Source of the DNA: Roseiarcus sp963764955
Lineage (GTDB): Bacteria > Pseudomonadota > Alphaproteobacteria > Rhizobiales > Beijerinckiaceae
Reading direction: 5' to 3'
NCBI GenBank assembly: GCA_963764955.1
Contig: CAVXVE010000031.1
Coordinates: 62,001-126,000, forward strand
Length of the DNA: 64,000 bases
Below the pieces are notes generated by a model. That model searched no databases and was not told the DNA's origin. It saw only the letters and a program-made list of their open reading frames with translations. Shown piece by piece: positions 52,004-60,406 of the stretch. How positions within the stretch are numbered: position 1 is the stretch's first letter; the number at the start of each line of letters is the position of its first letter. Made by a program: the position numbers and the translations under genes.

Positions 52004-53185
52004 TTGACGCCGCCCCGAACGCCGCTCCCCGTGATCCTCGATGCTCATGAACCGGGCGTGGCTGACGCTCTGTTCTCCGCTCCGTTCGGCCTCTTCGGCC
52101 GGCAGAAGATCAAGGCCATGATCGGCCGGAAGCTGATCCAGGCCGAGATCCCAGTGGAGCCGTCCCAGCTTCAGCCCGCGAGCCTCGACTTGAGGCTCAG
52201 CAAGGAAGCCTATCGCGTTCGCGCGAGCTTCCTGCCGGGACGCGAGCGCTCCGTCCGCGAGCGGCTCGAGAGCCTGAACGCGGAGCCCGTGTCGCTCGCG
52301 GGCAAGGGCGCCGTCTTGGAAAAGGGGATCGTCTATGTCGCGCGGCTGATGGAGCGGCTGGAGCTCAGGCCCAACCTTTCGGGCGCGGCGAATCCGAAGA
52401 GCTCGACCGGGCGCATCGACATTTTCACCCGCCTCATCGTCGATCGCGGAGAGGCGTTCGACGAGGTCCCGCTCGACTACAAGGGCGAGCTTTGGCTGGA
52501 AATTTCGCCGCGCAGCTTCAGCGTTCGCGTCAAGGCGGGAACGAAGCTGAACCAGGTCCGGTTCCGCAGCCGCAATTCCCAGCAACGGGACAAGCACACC
52601 TTCACGCTCGATGATGCGGAGATCCGCAAGCGCCATCTGGCCGCGCCGCTGGTCGACGGTCCCCTCGACCTGCGCGAAGGCGTGGCGCTCAGGGTCGACC
52701 TGGGGGGCTTAAGCGAGCCTGTCGTCGGCTACCGGGCGATCAGGAACAGCGACGTCATCGACGTCAACCGCCTGCGCGGTTATGCGATGGAGGACTTCTG
52801 GGAGCCGATACGCGCCCGCGAGGATCGGCGGCTGATCCTTGATCCCGACCAGTTCTACATCCTCGCTTCCCGGGAGCGCGTGCAGATCCCCTCCGACCTT
52901 GCGGCGGAAATGGCGCCGATCGATCCGGCGATCGGGGAGTTTCGCGTCCACTATGCCGGCTTCTTCGATCCAGGCTTCGGGCAGGGCAAGGACGGGCGCC
53001 CGTCCGCCCGGGCGGTCCTGGAAGTGCGCAGCCGCGACGTGCCGTTTCTGCTGGAGGACGGCCAGCCCGTCGGCAGGCTGGTGTACGAGAAACTCGCCGG
53101 CCTGCCGGATGCGCTCTATGGCGCAGATGCGACGTCAAACTACCAGCACCAGGGGCTGAAACTTTCGAAGCATTTCCGGGATTGA
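52004..53185 (+). CDS. dcd: 2'-Deoxycytidine 5'-triphosphate deaminase, long alphaproteobacterial form
   Basis: The frame opens at TTG 52004 (393 residues); a GTG at 52031 is an alternative start and the true one is uncertain. The N-terminal half holds the dUTPase/dCTP-deaminase jelly-roll: IQAEIPVEPSQLQPASLDLRLS, LSGAANPKSSTGRIDIFTRLIVD. A second, related half ends with IGEFRVHYAGFFDPGFGQGKDG and VPFLLEDGQPVGRLVYEKL. This duplicated form is typical of Rhizobiales, while E. coli Dcd has one domain. It converts dCTP to dUTP for thymidylate synthesis. It is divergent from metZ. Confidence 0.88.
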   Translation: MTPPRTPLPVILDAHEPGVADALFSAPFGLFGRQKIKAMIGRKLIQAEIPVEPSQLQPASLDLRLSKEAYRVRASFLPGRERSVRERLESLNAEPVSLAGKGAVLEKGIVYVARLMERLELRPNLSGAANPKSSTGRIDIFTRLIVDRGEAFDEVPLDYKGELWLEISPRSFSVRVKAGTKLNQVRFRSRNSQQRDKHTFTLDDAEIRKRHLAAPLVDGPLDLREGVALRVDLGGLSEPVVGYRAIRNSDVIDVNRLRGYAMEDFWEPIRAREDRRLILDPDQFYILASRERVQIPSDLAAEMAPIDPAIGEFRVHYAGFFDPGFGQGKDGRPSARAVLEVRSRDVPFLLEDGQPVGRLVYEKLAGLPDALYGADATSNYQHQGLKLSKHFRD

Positions 53186-53251
53186 CAGGCCGGCAGGCGG
53201 CGCGCGCCGCGCTGTTTTATGACAGTTTTGCCGCGGACCGTCACATTTCGC

Positions 53252-53279
53252 TTGGCGAGCGGCGGTCTTTTCCTATATG
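53252..53279 (+). promoter_or_regulatory. Probable secE-nusG promoter
   Basis: TTGGCG at 53252-53257, a 16-base spacer and TATATG at 53274-53279, about 100 bases before the secE start, in the 194-base gap after dcd. No tRNA-Trp gene, often found before secE, is recognisable here. Motif match only. Confidence 0.5.
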
Positions 53280-53379
53280 AGGTCGAGGTGGCGCGGCGCC
53301 GAGAGGCCCCGCGCCGCGAGTTTTTCTGGCCGAAGGTCGGCGCCAGCCGCGCCGAGAGCCTCAGACCCACATCGAAACA

Positions 53380-53577
53380 ATGGCTAATCCTTTCGAGTTC
53401 ATTCAGCAGGTGCGCGCCGAGGCCGCCAAGGTCGTGTGGCCGACGCGACGCGAGACCCTTGTCACCACGGGCCTCGTGCTCATGCTGGTCGTGTTCACGA
53501 GCCTTTTCTTCCTCGTGGTCGATCAGGTGCTGCGCGAAGTCGTTTCTCTCGTCCTTGGCTTCGGGCGCGGGGGCTAG
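53380..53577 (+). CDS. secE: Preprotein translocase subunit SecE
   Basis: A 65-residue single-helix SecE: amphipathic N-terminal FIQQVRAEAAKVVWPTRRETLVTT with the conserved VWPTRRE turn, then one transmembrane helix (GLVLMLVVFTSLFFLVVDQVL). It clamps SecY in the Sec translocon. It is followed by nusG, the near-universal arrangement. Confidence 0.95.
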   Translation: MANPFEFIQQVRAEAAKVVWPTRRETLVTTGLVLMLVVFTSLFFLVVDQVLREVVSLVLGFGRGG

Positions 53578-53605
53578 CCTCGGTCATGATCCGGAACGCC
53601 CAACC

Positions 53606-54136
53606 ATGAACATGCGCTGGTATATCGTTCACGCCTATTCCAATTTCGAGAAGAAGGTGGCGGACTCCATTCGCGAGCAGGCGAGCCAGCGCGGCCTCGC
53701 GGAAAAGTTCGAGGAGATCCTCGTGCCGACCGAGCAGGTGGTCGAGATGCGCCGCGGGCGCAAGATCAACTCGGAGCGGAAGTTCTTCCCCGGCTACGTC
53801 CTGGTCAAATGCGATCTTACCGACGAGGTCTACCACCTGATCAAGAACACGCCCAAGGTCACGGGTTTCCTTGGCGCGGACAAAAAGCCGATGCCGATCC
53901 CGGACCTCGAGGCCGACCGGATCAAGGGACAGGTGGCCGACGGCGTCGAGCGGCCGAAAGCGGCGATCCGGTTCGAGATCGGCGAAAACGTCCGGGTGGC
54001 GGACGGGCCCTTCGCATCCTTCAACGGGATCGTCGAGGAAGTCGACGAATCCCGCTCGCGGGTCAAGGTCGCCGTGTCGATCTTCGGCCGCGCTACCCCG
54101 GTCGATCTGGAGTTCGGTCAGGTGGAGAAGGTCTAG
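53606..54136 (+). CDS. nusG: Transcription termination/antitermination factor NusG
   Basis: The ATG at 53606 (MNMRWYIVHAYSNFEKKVADSI) fits NusG, although the frame is open much further upstream across secE. 176 residues: the NGN domain with KINSERKFFPGYVLVKCDLTDEVYHLIKNTPKVTGFLG and the C-terminal KOW domain GENVRVADGPFASFNGIVEEVDESRSRVKVAVSIFGRATPVDLEFGQVEKV. It binds RNA polymerase, Rho and ribosomal S10. Unusually, the next gene is not rplK but a surface-glycan acyltransferase 170 bases downstream. Confidence 0.96.
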   Translation: MNMRWYIVHAYSNFEKKVADSIREQASQRGLAEKFEEILVPTEQVVEMRRGRKINSERKFFPGYVLVKCDLTDEVYHLIKNTPKVTGFLGADKKPMPIPDLEADRIKGQVADGVERPKAAIRFEIGENVRVADGPFASFNGIVEEVDESRSRVKVAVSIFGRATPVDLEFGQVEKV

Positions 54137-54305
54137 GCCCTCGAGCGCGCTCGCCGTCAGGCTGGCGAAGCCGGGTGCGCGATCCAATGCCGCCGCGCTG
54201 CTCCTCCAACAGTCTCCCCTGCCTTGCGCCCATGGACCGTCCGGTGCATAGTTCGCGACTGCTCGCGGAAGCTGCAGGTGCGGCGGCAACTGGCGGAAAC
54301 TAGCG

Positions 54306-54923
54306 ATGAGTAGGCCTTCTGCCCCGGTTTCGCCGTGGAAGAAAAGCAGAGCGTTGGGATTCGGCCTCTCCCTTGTGGATCCTCGCGCGTGGCTACAACT
54401 GTTTCGTCTGGTCCACTATTACAACTATAACCACGTCCGGCCTCGACGGGCGGCCGACATTGGGCCCGGCGTGCGCATGGCGCCGAATGTCTCGCTGCGC
54501 AACGGCGAGCGGATCAAGATCGGCGCCTATGCGCATATCGGGTCCCACTGCTCGCTCTGGGCCGGAGATTCGGTGGGGCGGATCACGCTCGGACGCCACG
54601 CTTTGTTGGGGCCTGAAGTCTTCATCACCGCGTCGAACTATGAGACCGAGCCGGGCACGCCGGTCATGGACCAGCCCAAGCGCGAGCGCGACGTGGTCGT
54701 CGGCGACGACGTCTGGCTTGGCGCGCGGGTTGTGGTGGTCCCCGGCGTCGAGATCGGCGACGGCTGCATCGTCGGCGCAAGCTCGGTGGTCACGCGGTCG
54801 ATTCCGGCCGGTTCGATCGCGGTCGGAAACCCGGCCCGAATTGTCGGCCGGAGGGGCGACCAGAAAGCCGAGTCGGCGGTTCGGGAAGCCGATCTCCTCT
54901 TGGGGGCCTCTGTCGCCAGGTGA
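54306..54923 (+). CDS. Hexapeptide-repeat acyltransferase (WcaF/Maa-like)
   Basis: 205 residues with a left-handed beta-helix pattern: VRMAPNVSLRNGERIKIGAYAHIGSHCSLWAGDSVGRI, then VVVGDDVWLGARVVVVPGVEIGDGCIVGASSVVTRSIPAGSIAVGNPARIVG, the typical coenzyme-A and active-site end of WcaF/Maa acetyltransferases. It probably O-acetylates a sugar of an exported glycan. It is followed without a gap by an acyl carrier protein and two glycosyltransferases, suggesting one glycan-modifying module. The acyl donor could be acetyl-CoA or the adjacent ACP. Confidence 0.85.
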   Translation: MSRPSAPVSPWKKSRALGFGLSLVDPRAWLQLFRLVHYYNYNHVRPRRAADIGPGVRMAPNVSLRNGERIKIGAYAHIGSHCSLWAGDSVGRITLGRHALLGPEVFITASNYETEPGTPVMDQPKRERDVVVGDDVWLGARVVVVPGVEIGDGCIVGASSVVTRSIPAGSIAVGNPARIVGRRGDQKAESAVREADLLLGASVAR

Positions 54924-54982
54924 CATTCGGCTCGCCAGCCGGCGCTCCGGTCAAAAATCCTATACTCGCGGAGGCGAAGTCA

Positions 54983-55222
54983 ATGACGGTACGTGACCGT
55001 GTGTTCAGCGCGTTCAAAGAGAGCTTCGACCTTGACGACGACACCGACACGCCAAAGCTAGTCTATCAGGAGTTTCCGGCCTGGACGTCAGTCGGCCACA
55101 TGATCCTGGTCGCCGCCCTCGAAGCGGAATTTGATACGATGCTGGAGACCGACGACATTCTGGAGATGAGCAATTTTGACAAAACCGTATCGATAATGAG
55201 CAAATACGCCAATGAGGCCTGA
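54983..55222 (+). CDS. Acyl carrier protein
   Basis: The ATG at 54983, eight bases after GGAGG, gives a 79-residue ACP (TVRDRVFSAFKESFDLDDDTD); the frame is open to 54920 but with no better site. The phosphopantetheine attachment is the Ser in PAWTSVGHMILVAALEAEFD, with Thr instead of the usual Asp before it. Acidic, four-helix composition. Its start lies within a glycan gene cluster rather than with fatty-acid genes, so it probably serves a dedicated acyltransferase or a polyketide-like acyl modification of a glycan. Confidence 0.82.
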   Translation: MTVRDRVFSAFKESFDLDDDTDTPKLVYQEFPAWTSVGHMILVAALEAEFDTMLETDDILEMSNFDKTVSIMSKYANEA

Positions 55223-56159
55223 CGCCCTGATGGTCGCCGAGCCCGTGCGGACCGAGCCGGCCGCCGCAGACCGCGGGCCTCCCGGCGTCGGCCTCGTGTC
55301 GGTGATCGTGCCGCACCTCAACGACTACGACAATCTGGACGCGTGTCTGACGCTCATCGGCGCGCAGACTTTTCCCGGCGATCGCACCGAAGTCATCGTC
55401 GCCGACAATGGCAGTTCGCGCGGGCTCGACGCCGTGCGTCAGATCGTTGGAAGCCGGGGCCGGGTGATCGAGGTCGCCGAGCGCGGCGCGGGACCTGCCC
55501 GCAACGCGGGCGTGCGCGCTTCGAGCGGCGAGGCGATCGCGTTCATCGACAGCGATTGTCGGCCGGACGAGCGCTGGCTCGAGGAAGGCCTCGCCGAACT
55601 CGCAATGGCGGATTTCGCCGGCGGGCGAGTCGACGTGCTGGTTGAGGATCCGCGGCGGATGACGCCGGCCGAAGCGTTCGAGAGCGTGTTCGCCTTTCGG
55701 AACGAGCGCTACGTCAAAGACCTCGGCTTCACCGTCACGGCGTCGATGTTCGTCTGGCGCTCGGTGTTCGACGCGGTCGGCGGCTTTAAGAACGGCGTCC
55801 CGGAGGACAAGGATTGGGGCGAAAGGGCGCAGCGGCTGGGCTTTCGCGTTCGGTTCGCGGCGAAGTCGATCGTCGGTCACCCCGCCCGGCGAACGATGCC
55901 GGAACTGAAGCGCAAATGGCGGCGCCTGACCCTCGAATCGTGTGAAGGCGCCCGCCGCGACGGCCACGGAGCCGCCCGCATCCTGTTGCGTCAATGGGCG
56001 GCCCTGTTCGCGGTCGCGCCGCACGCGTTCGTGGCGCTCGGCTCGCGACGCGTGAGCGGAATTCGCAACCGCTTCGTGGCGGTCGGCGCGCTGGCGCAGG
56101 TCCGGGCCTATCGGTTCGTGATCGCGCACAAAACCGTCCTGGGCTCGTTTGAGGAGTAG
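55212..56159 (+). CDS. Family 2 glycosyltransferase
   Basis: 315 residues starting at ATG 55212, overlapping the ACP stop by 11 bases; an ATG-independent later start is possible. GT-A fold motifs: VSVIVPHLNDYDNLDACLTLIGAQTF, VIVADNGSSRG, GPARNAGVRASSGEAIAFIDSDCRPDERWLEEG (the DxD metal site as DSD). The C-terminal part has a DWGERAQRLGFRVRF acceptor/catalytic base region. No transmembrane helices are obvious. It transfers a sugar in exopolysaccharide, glycolipid or LPS synthesis; donor unknown. Confidence 0.88.
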   Translation: MRPDALMVAEPVRTEPAAADRGPPGVGLVSVIVPHLNDYDNLDACLTLIGAQTFPGDRTEVIVADNGSSRGLDAVRQIVGSRGRVIEVAERGAGPARNAGVRASSGEAIAFIDSDCRPDERWLEEGLAELAMADFAGGRVDVLVEDPRRMTPAEAFESVFAFRNERYVKDLGFTVTASMFVWRSVFDAVGGFKNGVPEDKDWGERAQRLGFRVRFAAKSIVGHPARRTMPELKRKWRRLTLESCEGARRDGHGAARILLRQWAALFAVAPHAFVALGSRRVSGIRNRFVAVGALAQVRAYRFVIAHKTVLGSFEE

Positions 56160-56166
56160 TCCCGGC

Positions 56167-57201
56167 ATGGCGGCCGACTTCGAGGTCCCGATCGTCATCG
56201 TGGGATTCGGACATTCGGAGGATATCGTCGAATGCCTGACCGCGGTCGGCGCCCAGCGCAATTGTCCGAAATTCGAAGTTTTCATTTGCGAGAATGGCGG
56301 CGCCGCCGCGTTCGACGCGCTCGAGAAGGCGCTGTCGGAAAAGGGCGGACCGTGCAAGGCCGGCGTCGAATCCATCGAACCGGCGTCGAGCGACTTCGTC
56401 CGGGCGCGCCGGCTCCGCCTCGCTGCGGGACTGATCCCGGTCACCATCGGTCAGGCCCGCGAGAATCTCGGTTTCGCCGGCGGAACCAATGCGTGGATGC
56501 GGCCCTTGCTTGCCGAACCGGGCTGGACGGCAGCCTGGATTCTCAACCCCGACACCTACCCCGAACCGGACGCTTTGGCGGAGCTCGCCGCCTACGCCAG
56601 CAAGCGCGGCAAGGGCATGGTCGGAAGCCGACTGATGATCCCCGGCCGGTCCGACGTCGCTTCGTCCCGCGGCCTCCAATGGAACAAGCTCACGACGCGG
56701 CTGATCGGCCTCGACATGTACGCTCCCGTGTCGCCTGCTCCCGACCCCGAAGACATCGAGCGGCGAATGGACTCGCCGACCGGACCCTCGATGTATGTCA
56801 CGAGGGAATGCATCAAGCGGATCGGGCTGATGGACAATTCCTATTTCCTCTATTGGGAGGAAGTCGATTGGGGCGTTCGCGCCAAGGCCGCATGCGGGAT
56901 CGGCTACGCCCATGGCTCCGTCGTGCCGCATATCAGCGGCAGCGCCTCGGGCACCTCGAACAAGCGGGCGGAGCGTTCGGCCTTCACGGTCTATCTTGGC
57001 AATCGCAACAAGCTTCACTTCGTGCGCCAGCATTACCCGGGCTGGTTCGCGTGGACAGTGTTCGTGTCGTTCCTCAGAACCGGCGAATACCTGGCAGCCG
57101 GATCGATGCGCAATTTCGCCGCTGCGAACAAGGGTATCCTCGCCGGCTTGCAGGGCGAGAGGGGTCGCCCCGCGGGGGCGCCGACGCAGGCGTCGGGCTG
57201 A
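56167..57201 (+). CDS. Family 2 glycosyltransferase (rhamnosyltransferase-like)
   Basis: The ATG at 56167 after GAGGAG gives 344 residues (MAADFEVPIVIVGFGHSEDIVECLTAVG). Motifs: ENLGFAGGTNAWMRPLL, AWILNPDTYPEPDALAEL (NPD metal site), SNNSYFLYWEEVDWGVRAKA-type DNSYFLYWEEVDWGVRAKA. This arrangement is usual in WbbL/RfbF-type rhamnosyltransferases. It starts eight bases after the previous gene. The two glycosyltransferases probably act sequentially on the same glycan. Confidence 0.86.
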   Translation: MAADFEVPIVIVGFGHSEDIVECLTAVGAQRNCPKFEVFICENGGAAAFDALEKALSEKGGPCKAGVESIEPASSDFVRARRLRLAAGLIPVTIGQARENLGFAGGTNAWMRPLLAEPGWTAAWILNPDTYPEPDALAELAAYASKRGKGMVGSRLMIPGRSDVASSRGLQWNKLTTRLIGLDMYAPVSPAPDPEDIERRMDSPTGPSMYVTRECIKRIGLMDNSYFLYWEEVDWGVRAKAACGIGYAHGSVVPHISGSASGTSNKRAERSAFTVYLGNRNKLHFVRQHYPGWFAWTVFVSFLRTGEYLAAGSMRNFAAANKGILAGLQGERGRPAGAPTQASG

Positions 57202-57235
57202 GTTCGGACGGCGCTCCGTCAGGGCGCGGCCGTCG

Positions 57236-58051
57236 TCAGAACCACGGGGGCGCGATGTCGCCGGGAGGATCTTCCGGGCGCTGCGCGAGGCGTTTCACGT
57301 GCGGCAGCTCTCGGGCCATGATCCTGCGGCTATCGGACGGGACTTCTCGCCATTCGTCCCACGCCGAGGTTTCGCGGCCATTCACGGCGTAGGCGTCACG
57401 AACGACATTCACCCCGATGAACCAGAGCCCCTTCACATCGCCGTGTCCGAAACGATCCGGGTCCTCTTCCCCCGCTCGACACCGCAACCACGCTTCGCCT
57501 GCGGTCAAGAAGACATCTCGCGGCAAATCGGCGGGATCGAAATTGACGGCGCACCGGGCGCAGGTGATTTCGTCAAGTTGGGGATCGCTAAGCCGCCACG
57601 CTTCTTTTTCTCCGTCCCAATATTCGCAAACCCAGTGGTCTTCCCATCCATCAGCCAAATAGGCCGCGAAACCGCAGCGCAGACGGGCTGGCGCGCCTTT
57701 GGCGCGAAGAAATGAGCAGAGCGTCAGAGCAAAGTCGCGACACGTGCCGGCCGATCTGTTGGCTGGCGCGCGCGCCGCGCGCAGGCTCAGCCTGTCCAGC
57801 TTCAACAGCCCGCCGAGGCGCTCGCCGATCGGCAGCGTCGCGCGGCTGACCGGCCGGACTGTATCCGCATCGAGCCCATAGGCCGGCAGCCATTCGGAAT
57901 GCACGAGGAGCCCCTGAGCGATCCGGTTGAGAGACGCGACGTCGGACGGAAGCTTCTCGAACTCCGAGGCGAGCGCGCCAGGTTCGGTCATCGGCGTGTG
58001 GCGAAGCCATTGGGCGACGTGCTGCGCCGGCCGGCTATCCGGGAAGCGCAT
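57236..58051 (-). CDS. Transglutaminase-like (papain-fold) protein
   Basis: Start ATG 58051 overlaps the LysR stop by one base (TGATG); an ATG at 57991 is an alternative. 271 residues. The transglutaminase-core triad is visible: Cys in SAGTCRDFALTLCSFLRAKG, His in WEDHWVCEYWDG and Asp in RLSDPQLDE. Such bacterial proteins are usually cysteine peptidases or amidases and not cross-linkers. It is coupled to the LysR gene, so may be its co-transcribed partner. Function unknown. Confidence 0.8.
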   Translation of the reverse strand: MRFPDSRPAQHVAQWLRHTPMTEPGALASEFEKLPSDVASLNRIAQGLLVHSEWLPAYGLDADTVRPVSRATLPIGERLGGLLKLDRLSLRAARAPANRSAGTCRDFALTLCSFLRAKGAPARLRCGFAAYLADGWEDHWVCEYWDGEKEAWRLSDPQLDEITCARCAVNFDPADLPRDVFLTAGEAWLRCRAGEEDPDRFGHGDVKGLWFIGVNVVRDAYAVNGRETSAWDEWREVPSDSRRIMARELPHVKRLAQRPEDPPGDIAPPWF

Positions 58052-58945
58052 CAGTACCGCCAGCGCTGCGCGGAGCTCACGAGAAAGTCGCGAAAGGCAT
58101 GAACGCGCGCGACGTTCTTGAGCTCCTCGGTGTAGACGAGAAAACAGTCCATCTCCGGCATGTCCGCCTGTGGCAGCAGGCGGACGAGTCCCGAATTCCG
58201 GCTGCACGCAATAATCGGGCAGGACGGCGATGCCGACGCCGTGCTCGACCGCATGCGTCATCGCCGCCAGGTTGTTGACCGTGATCTGCGGCATGCGCGG
58301 ATTCTTGGGGTCGCGGCCCAGGCTCAGAAGCGAATTGAGATCATAAAGGAGATGGGTCGCCGTGGGTGCGCCGAAGGCGACCAGGCTGTGTTGGTCGAGG
58401 TCTTCGGATTTTCTGGGTTGCGGGTGCTTTCTCAAATAGTCGGCGGACGCGTAGGCGTGAAAGTGCACGGTGAACAGCCGGCGCCTGATCAGGTCCGGCT
58501 GGCTCGGTTCGCGCAATCTCAGCGCGACATCCGCTTCGCGCATCGCGAGGTCAAGGTCGTCGTCCGACAACAGGAGTTGCAGCTTGATCTCGGGGTAGAG
58601 GTCGACGAACTCGCCAAGGCGCGGCGCGAGCCAGTTGGCGCCGAGGCCAAGCGTCGTCGTGACCCTGAGTTCGCCGTGCGGCTTCTCGCGGCTGTCGATG
58701 AGGCGCGAGCGCACGGCGTCGAGCTTGAGGACCACGTCGCGCACGGCGCCGAGCAGCATTTCTCCCTGCTCGGTGAGGATGAGTCCGCGCGCGTGGCGAT
58801 GAAACAAGGGCGCGCCGAGGTCGGCCTCGAGCGCTCCGACCTGCCGGCTCACCGCCGACTGGCTGAGGCCCAGCGTCTCGCCCGCATGGGTGAACGACCC
58901 AGCGTCGGCGGCCGCCTGAAAGACGCGCAGCTTATCCCAATCCAT
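58051..58945 (-). CDS. LysR-family transcriptional regulator, apparent frameshift
   Basis: N-terminal winged helix MDWDKLRVFQAAADAGSFTHAGETLGLSQSAVSRQVGALEADLGAPLFHRHARGL and a substrate-binding domain running to GIAVLPDYCVQP. The frame then breaks at the GAATTC at 58193; removing one base (GATTC on the coding strand) gives CVQPDSGLVRLLPQADMPEMDCFLVYTEELKNVARVHAFRDFLVSSAQRWRY and a stop at 58051. Corrected length is 297 residues. It sits in a trxB-lysR arrangement common in Rhizobiales. Confidence 0.87.
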
Positions 58946-59019
58946 GAACGTTTCCCCGGCCCCCGCGGGGCCTTCCGATCTTGCTCTTCTGTCCGGCTGG
59001 CGCCGGGCGCCGGCGTCCC

Positions 59020-59991
59020 CTATTCGGCCGCCGCCCGCCTCGGCTCCTCGGCGGCGAGCCAGCGCTCGGCCTCGAGCGCGGCCATGCAGCCGAGACCGGC
59101 GGCCGTGACCGCCTGGCGGAATATGTCGTCCGCGACGTCGCCCGCGGCGAATACGCCCTCGACGCTGGTCGCCGTCGAGCCGGGCGCCGTCTGGACGTAG
59201 CCGTTGGCCTTGAGCTCCACCTGGCCGCGCACCAGCTCGGTCGCCGGCTCGTGCCCGATGGCGACGAACACGCCGTCGAGCGCAAGATCGTCGAGCGCGC
59301 CGGTCACGACATTGCGCAGCCTGATCCCGGTGACGCCGCGCGGCGGCGCTTCGCCGAGCACCGCCTCGATGGCGCTGTTCCAGCGGATCGAAACGTTGTG
59401 GCGCGCGGCCAGGCGCTCGCTCAGGATCTTCTCGGCCCTGAACGAGTCGCGGCGATGGACCACGGTGACGTGGGCCGCGATGTTGGAGAGATGCAGCGCC
59501 TCCTCAACCGCGGTGTTGCCGCCGCCGATCACGGCGACCTTCTTGCCGCGGAAGAAGAACCCGTCGCAGGTCGCGCAGGCCGAGACGCCGAAGCCCTTGA
59601 ACGCCTCTTCGCTCGGAAGACCAAGGTATTTGGCCTTCGCTCCGGTCGCCAGAATGATCGCCTCCGCCGCGAGCGTGCGTCCGCTGTCGCAGCGAATGAT
59701 GAACGGCCGCTGTCCAAGCTCGAGCCCCACCACGTGCTCGCCCTCGATGCGCGCGCCGACGTTTTCGGCCTGCGCCCGCATCTGCTCCATGAGCCACGGC
59801 CCCTGGATCGGCTCGGCGAAACCGGGATAATTCTCCACGTCGGTCGTGGTCATCAATTGGCCGCCCTGCTCGAAGCCGGCCAGCACCAGCGGTTTCAGGA
59901 GAGCGCGCGCGGAGTAGATCGCCGCCGTGTAGGCGGCTGGCCCGGCGCCGATGATGACAAGACGCTCGTGCTCACGTCTGGACGGAGACAA
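59020..59991 (-). CDS. trxB: Thioredoxin-disulfide reductase TrxB
   Basis: Start taken at TTG 59991 because the TrxB sequence begins right after it (SPSRREHERLVIIGAGPAAYTAAIYSARA) and upstream codons are not TrxB-like. About 323 residues. The redox centre ACATCDGFFFRGKK, the FAD motif GAGPA, NADPH motif VIGGGNTAVEEAL and C-terminal VFAAGDVADDIFRQAVTAAGLGCMAALEAE are intact. It reduces thioredoxin with NADPH. A probable promoter lies 70 bases upstream; the IS110 element is about 400 bases upstream. Confidence 0.93.
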   Translation of the reverse strand: MSPSRREHERLVIIGAGPAAYTAAIYSARALLKPLVLAGFEQGGQLMTTTDVENYPGFAEPIQGPWLMEQMRAQAENVGARIEGEHVVGLELGQRPFIIRCDSGRTLAAEAIILATGAKAKYLGLPSEEAFKGFGVSACATCDGFFFRGKKVAVIGGGNTAVEEALHLSNIAAHVTVVHRRDSFRAEKILSERLAARHNVSIRWNSAIEAVLGEAPPRGVTGIRLRNVVTGALDDLALDGVFVAIGHEPATELVRGQVELKANGYVQTAPGSTATSVEGVFAAGDVADDIFRQAVTAAGLGCMAALEAERWLAAEEPRRAAAE

Positions 59992-60057
59992 TTCGACCCC
60001 CGAATTTTGGGCGCCGCCGCCCCGGACCCGCTTGGGCCCCAGCGCCGCAGCTTCGCC

Positions 60058-60086
60058 CTTATATGGGGACGAAAGTCCAGCGACAA
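60058..60086 (-). promoter_or_regulatory. Probable trxB promoter
   Basis: On the minus strand TTGTCG (complement of 60081-60086), a 17-base spacer and TATAAG (complement of 60058-60063) lie about 65 bases upstream of the trxB TTG start. Motif match only. The rest of the gap up to the IS110 transposase gene (60087-60406) shows nothing I can support; part of it may be the downstream end of the IS element. Confidence 0.5.
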
Positions 60087-60406
60087 CGGCGCCTGGGCCG
60101 TAAAAACCCCGCTTCAACAGCCTGCTCTCATGTTCGCCGTCAAGGGCTTTGATCAAGCGTCCGTGTTCTGGTTCAGCCCAGGCGCTGTGCTGCTGGACGA
60201 CGTCCACGGCAGGGGGCAGAGCTGAAAGACGACGGTTGAGCAAGCTCTCATGCGCGGGTTGGTTACCGCATGACCGTGGTTTCGTCTTGGAGCTGTCTCT
60301 GTCTAGAAGGCGAGCGTCGGCATGAGCCGGCTCATAACAGGCACGAGGATTCTCCACCGCGCCCTGGCCCCCAACAGTGGACGCCGATCTGTTTACCGAC
60401 GCAAAA

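Noticed and set aside
53186..53379. A tRNA-Trp gene expected just before secE
   Set aside because: I found no cloverleaf-like sequence or CCA anticodon arm in this gap.
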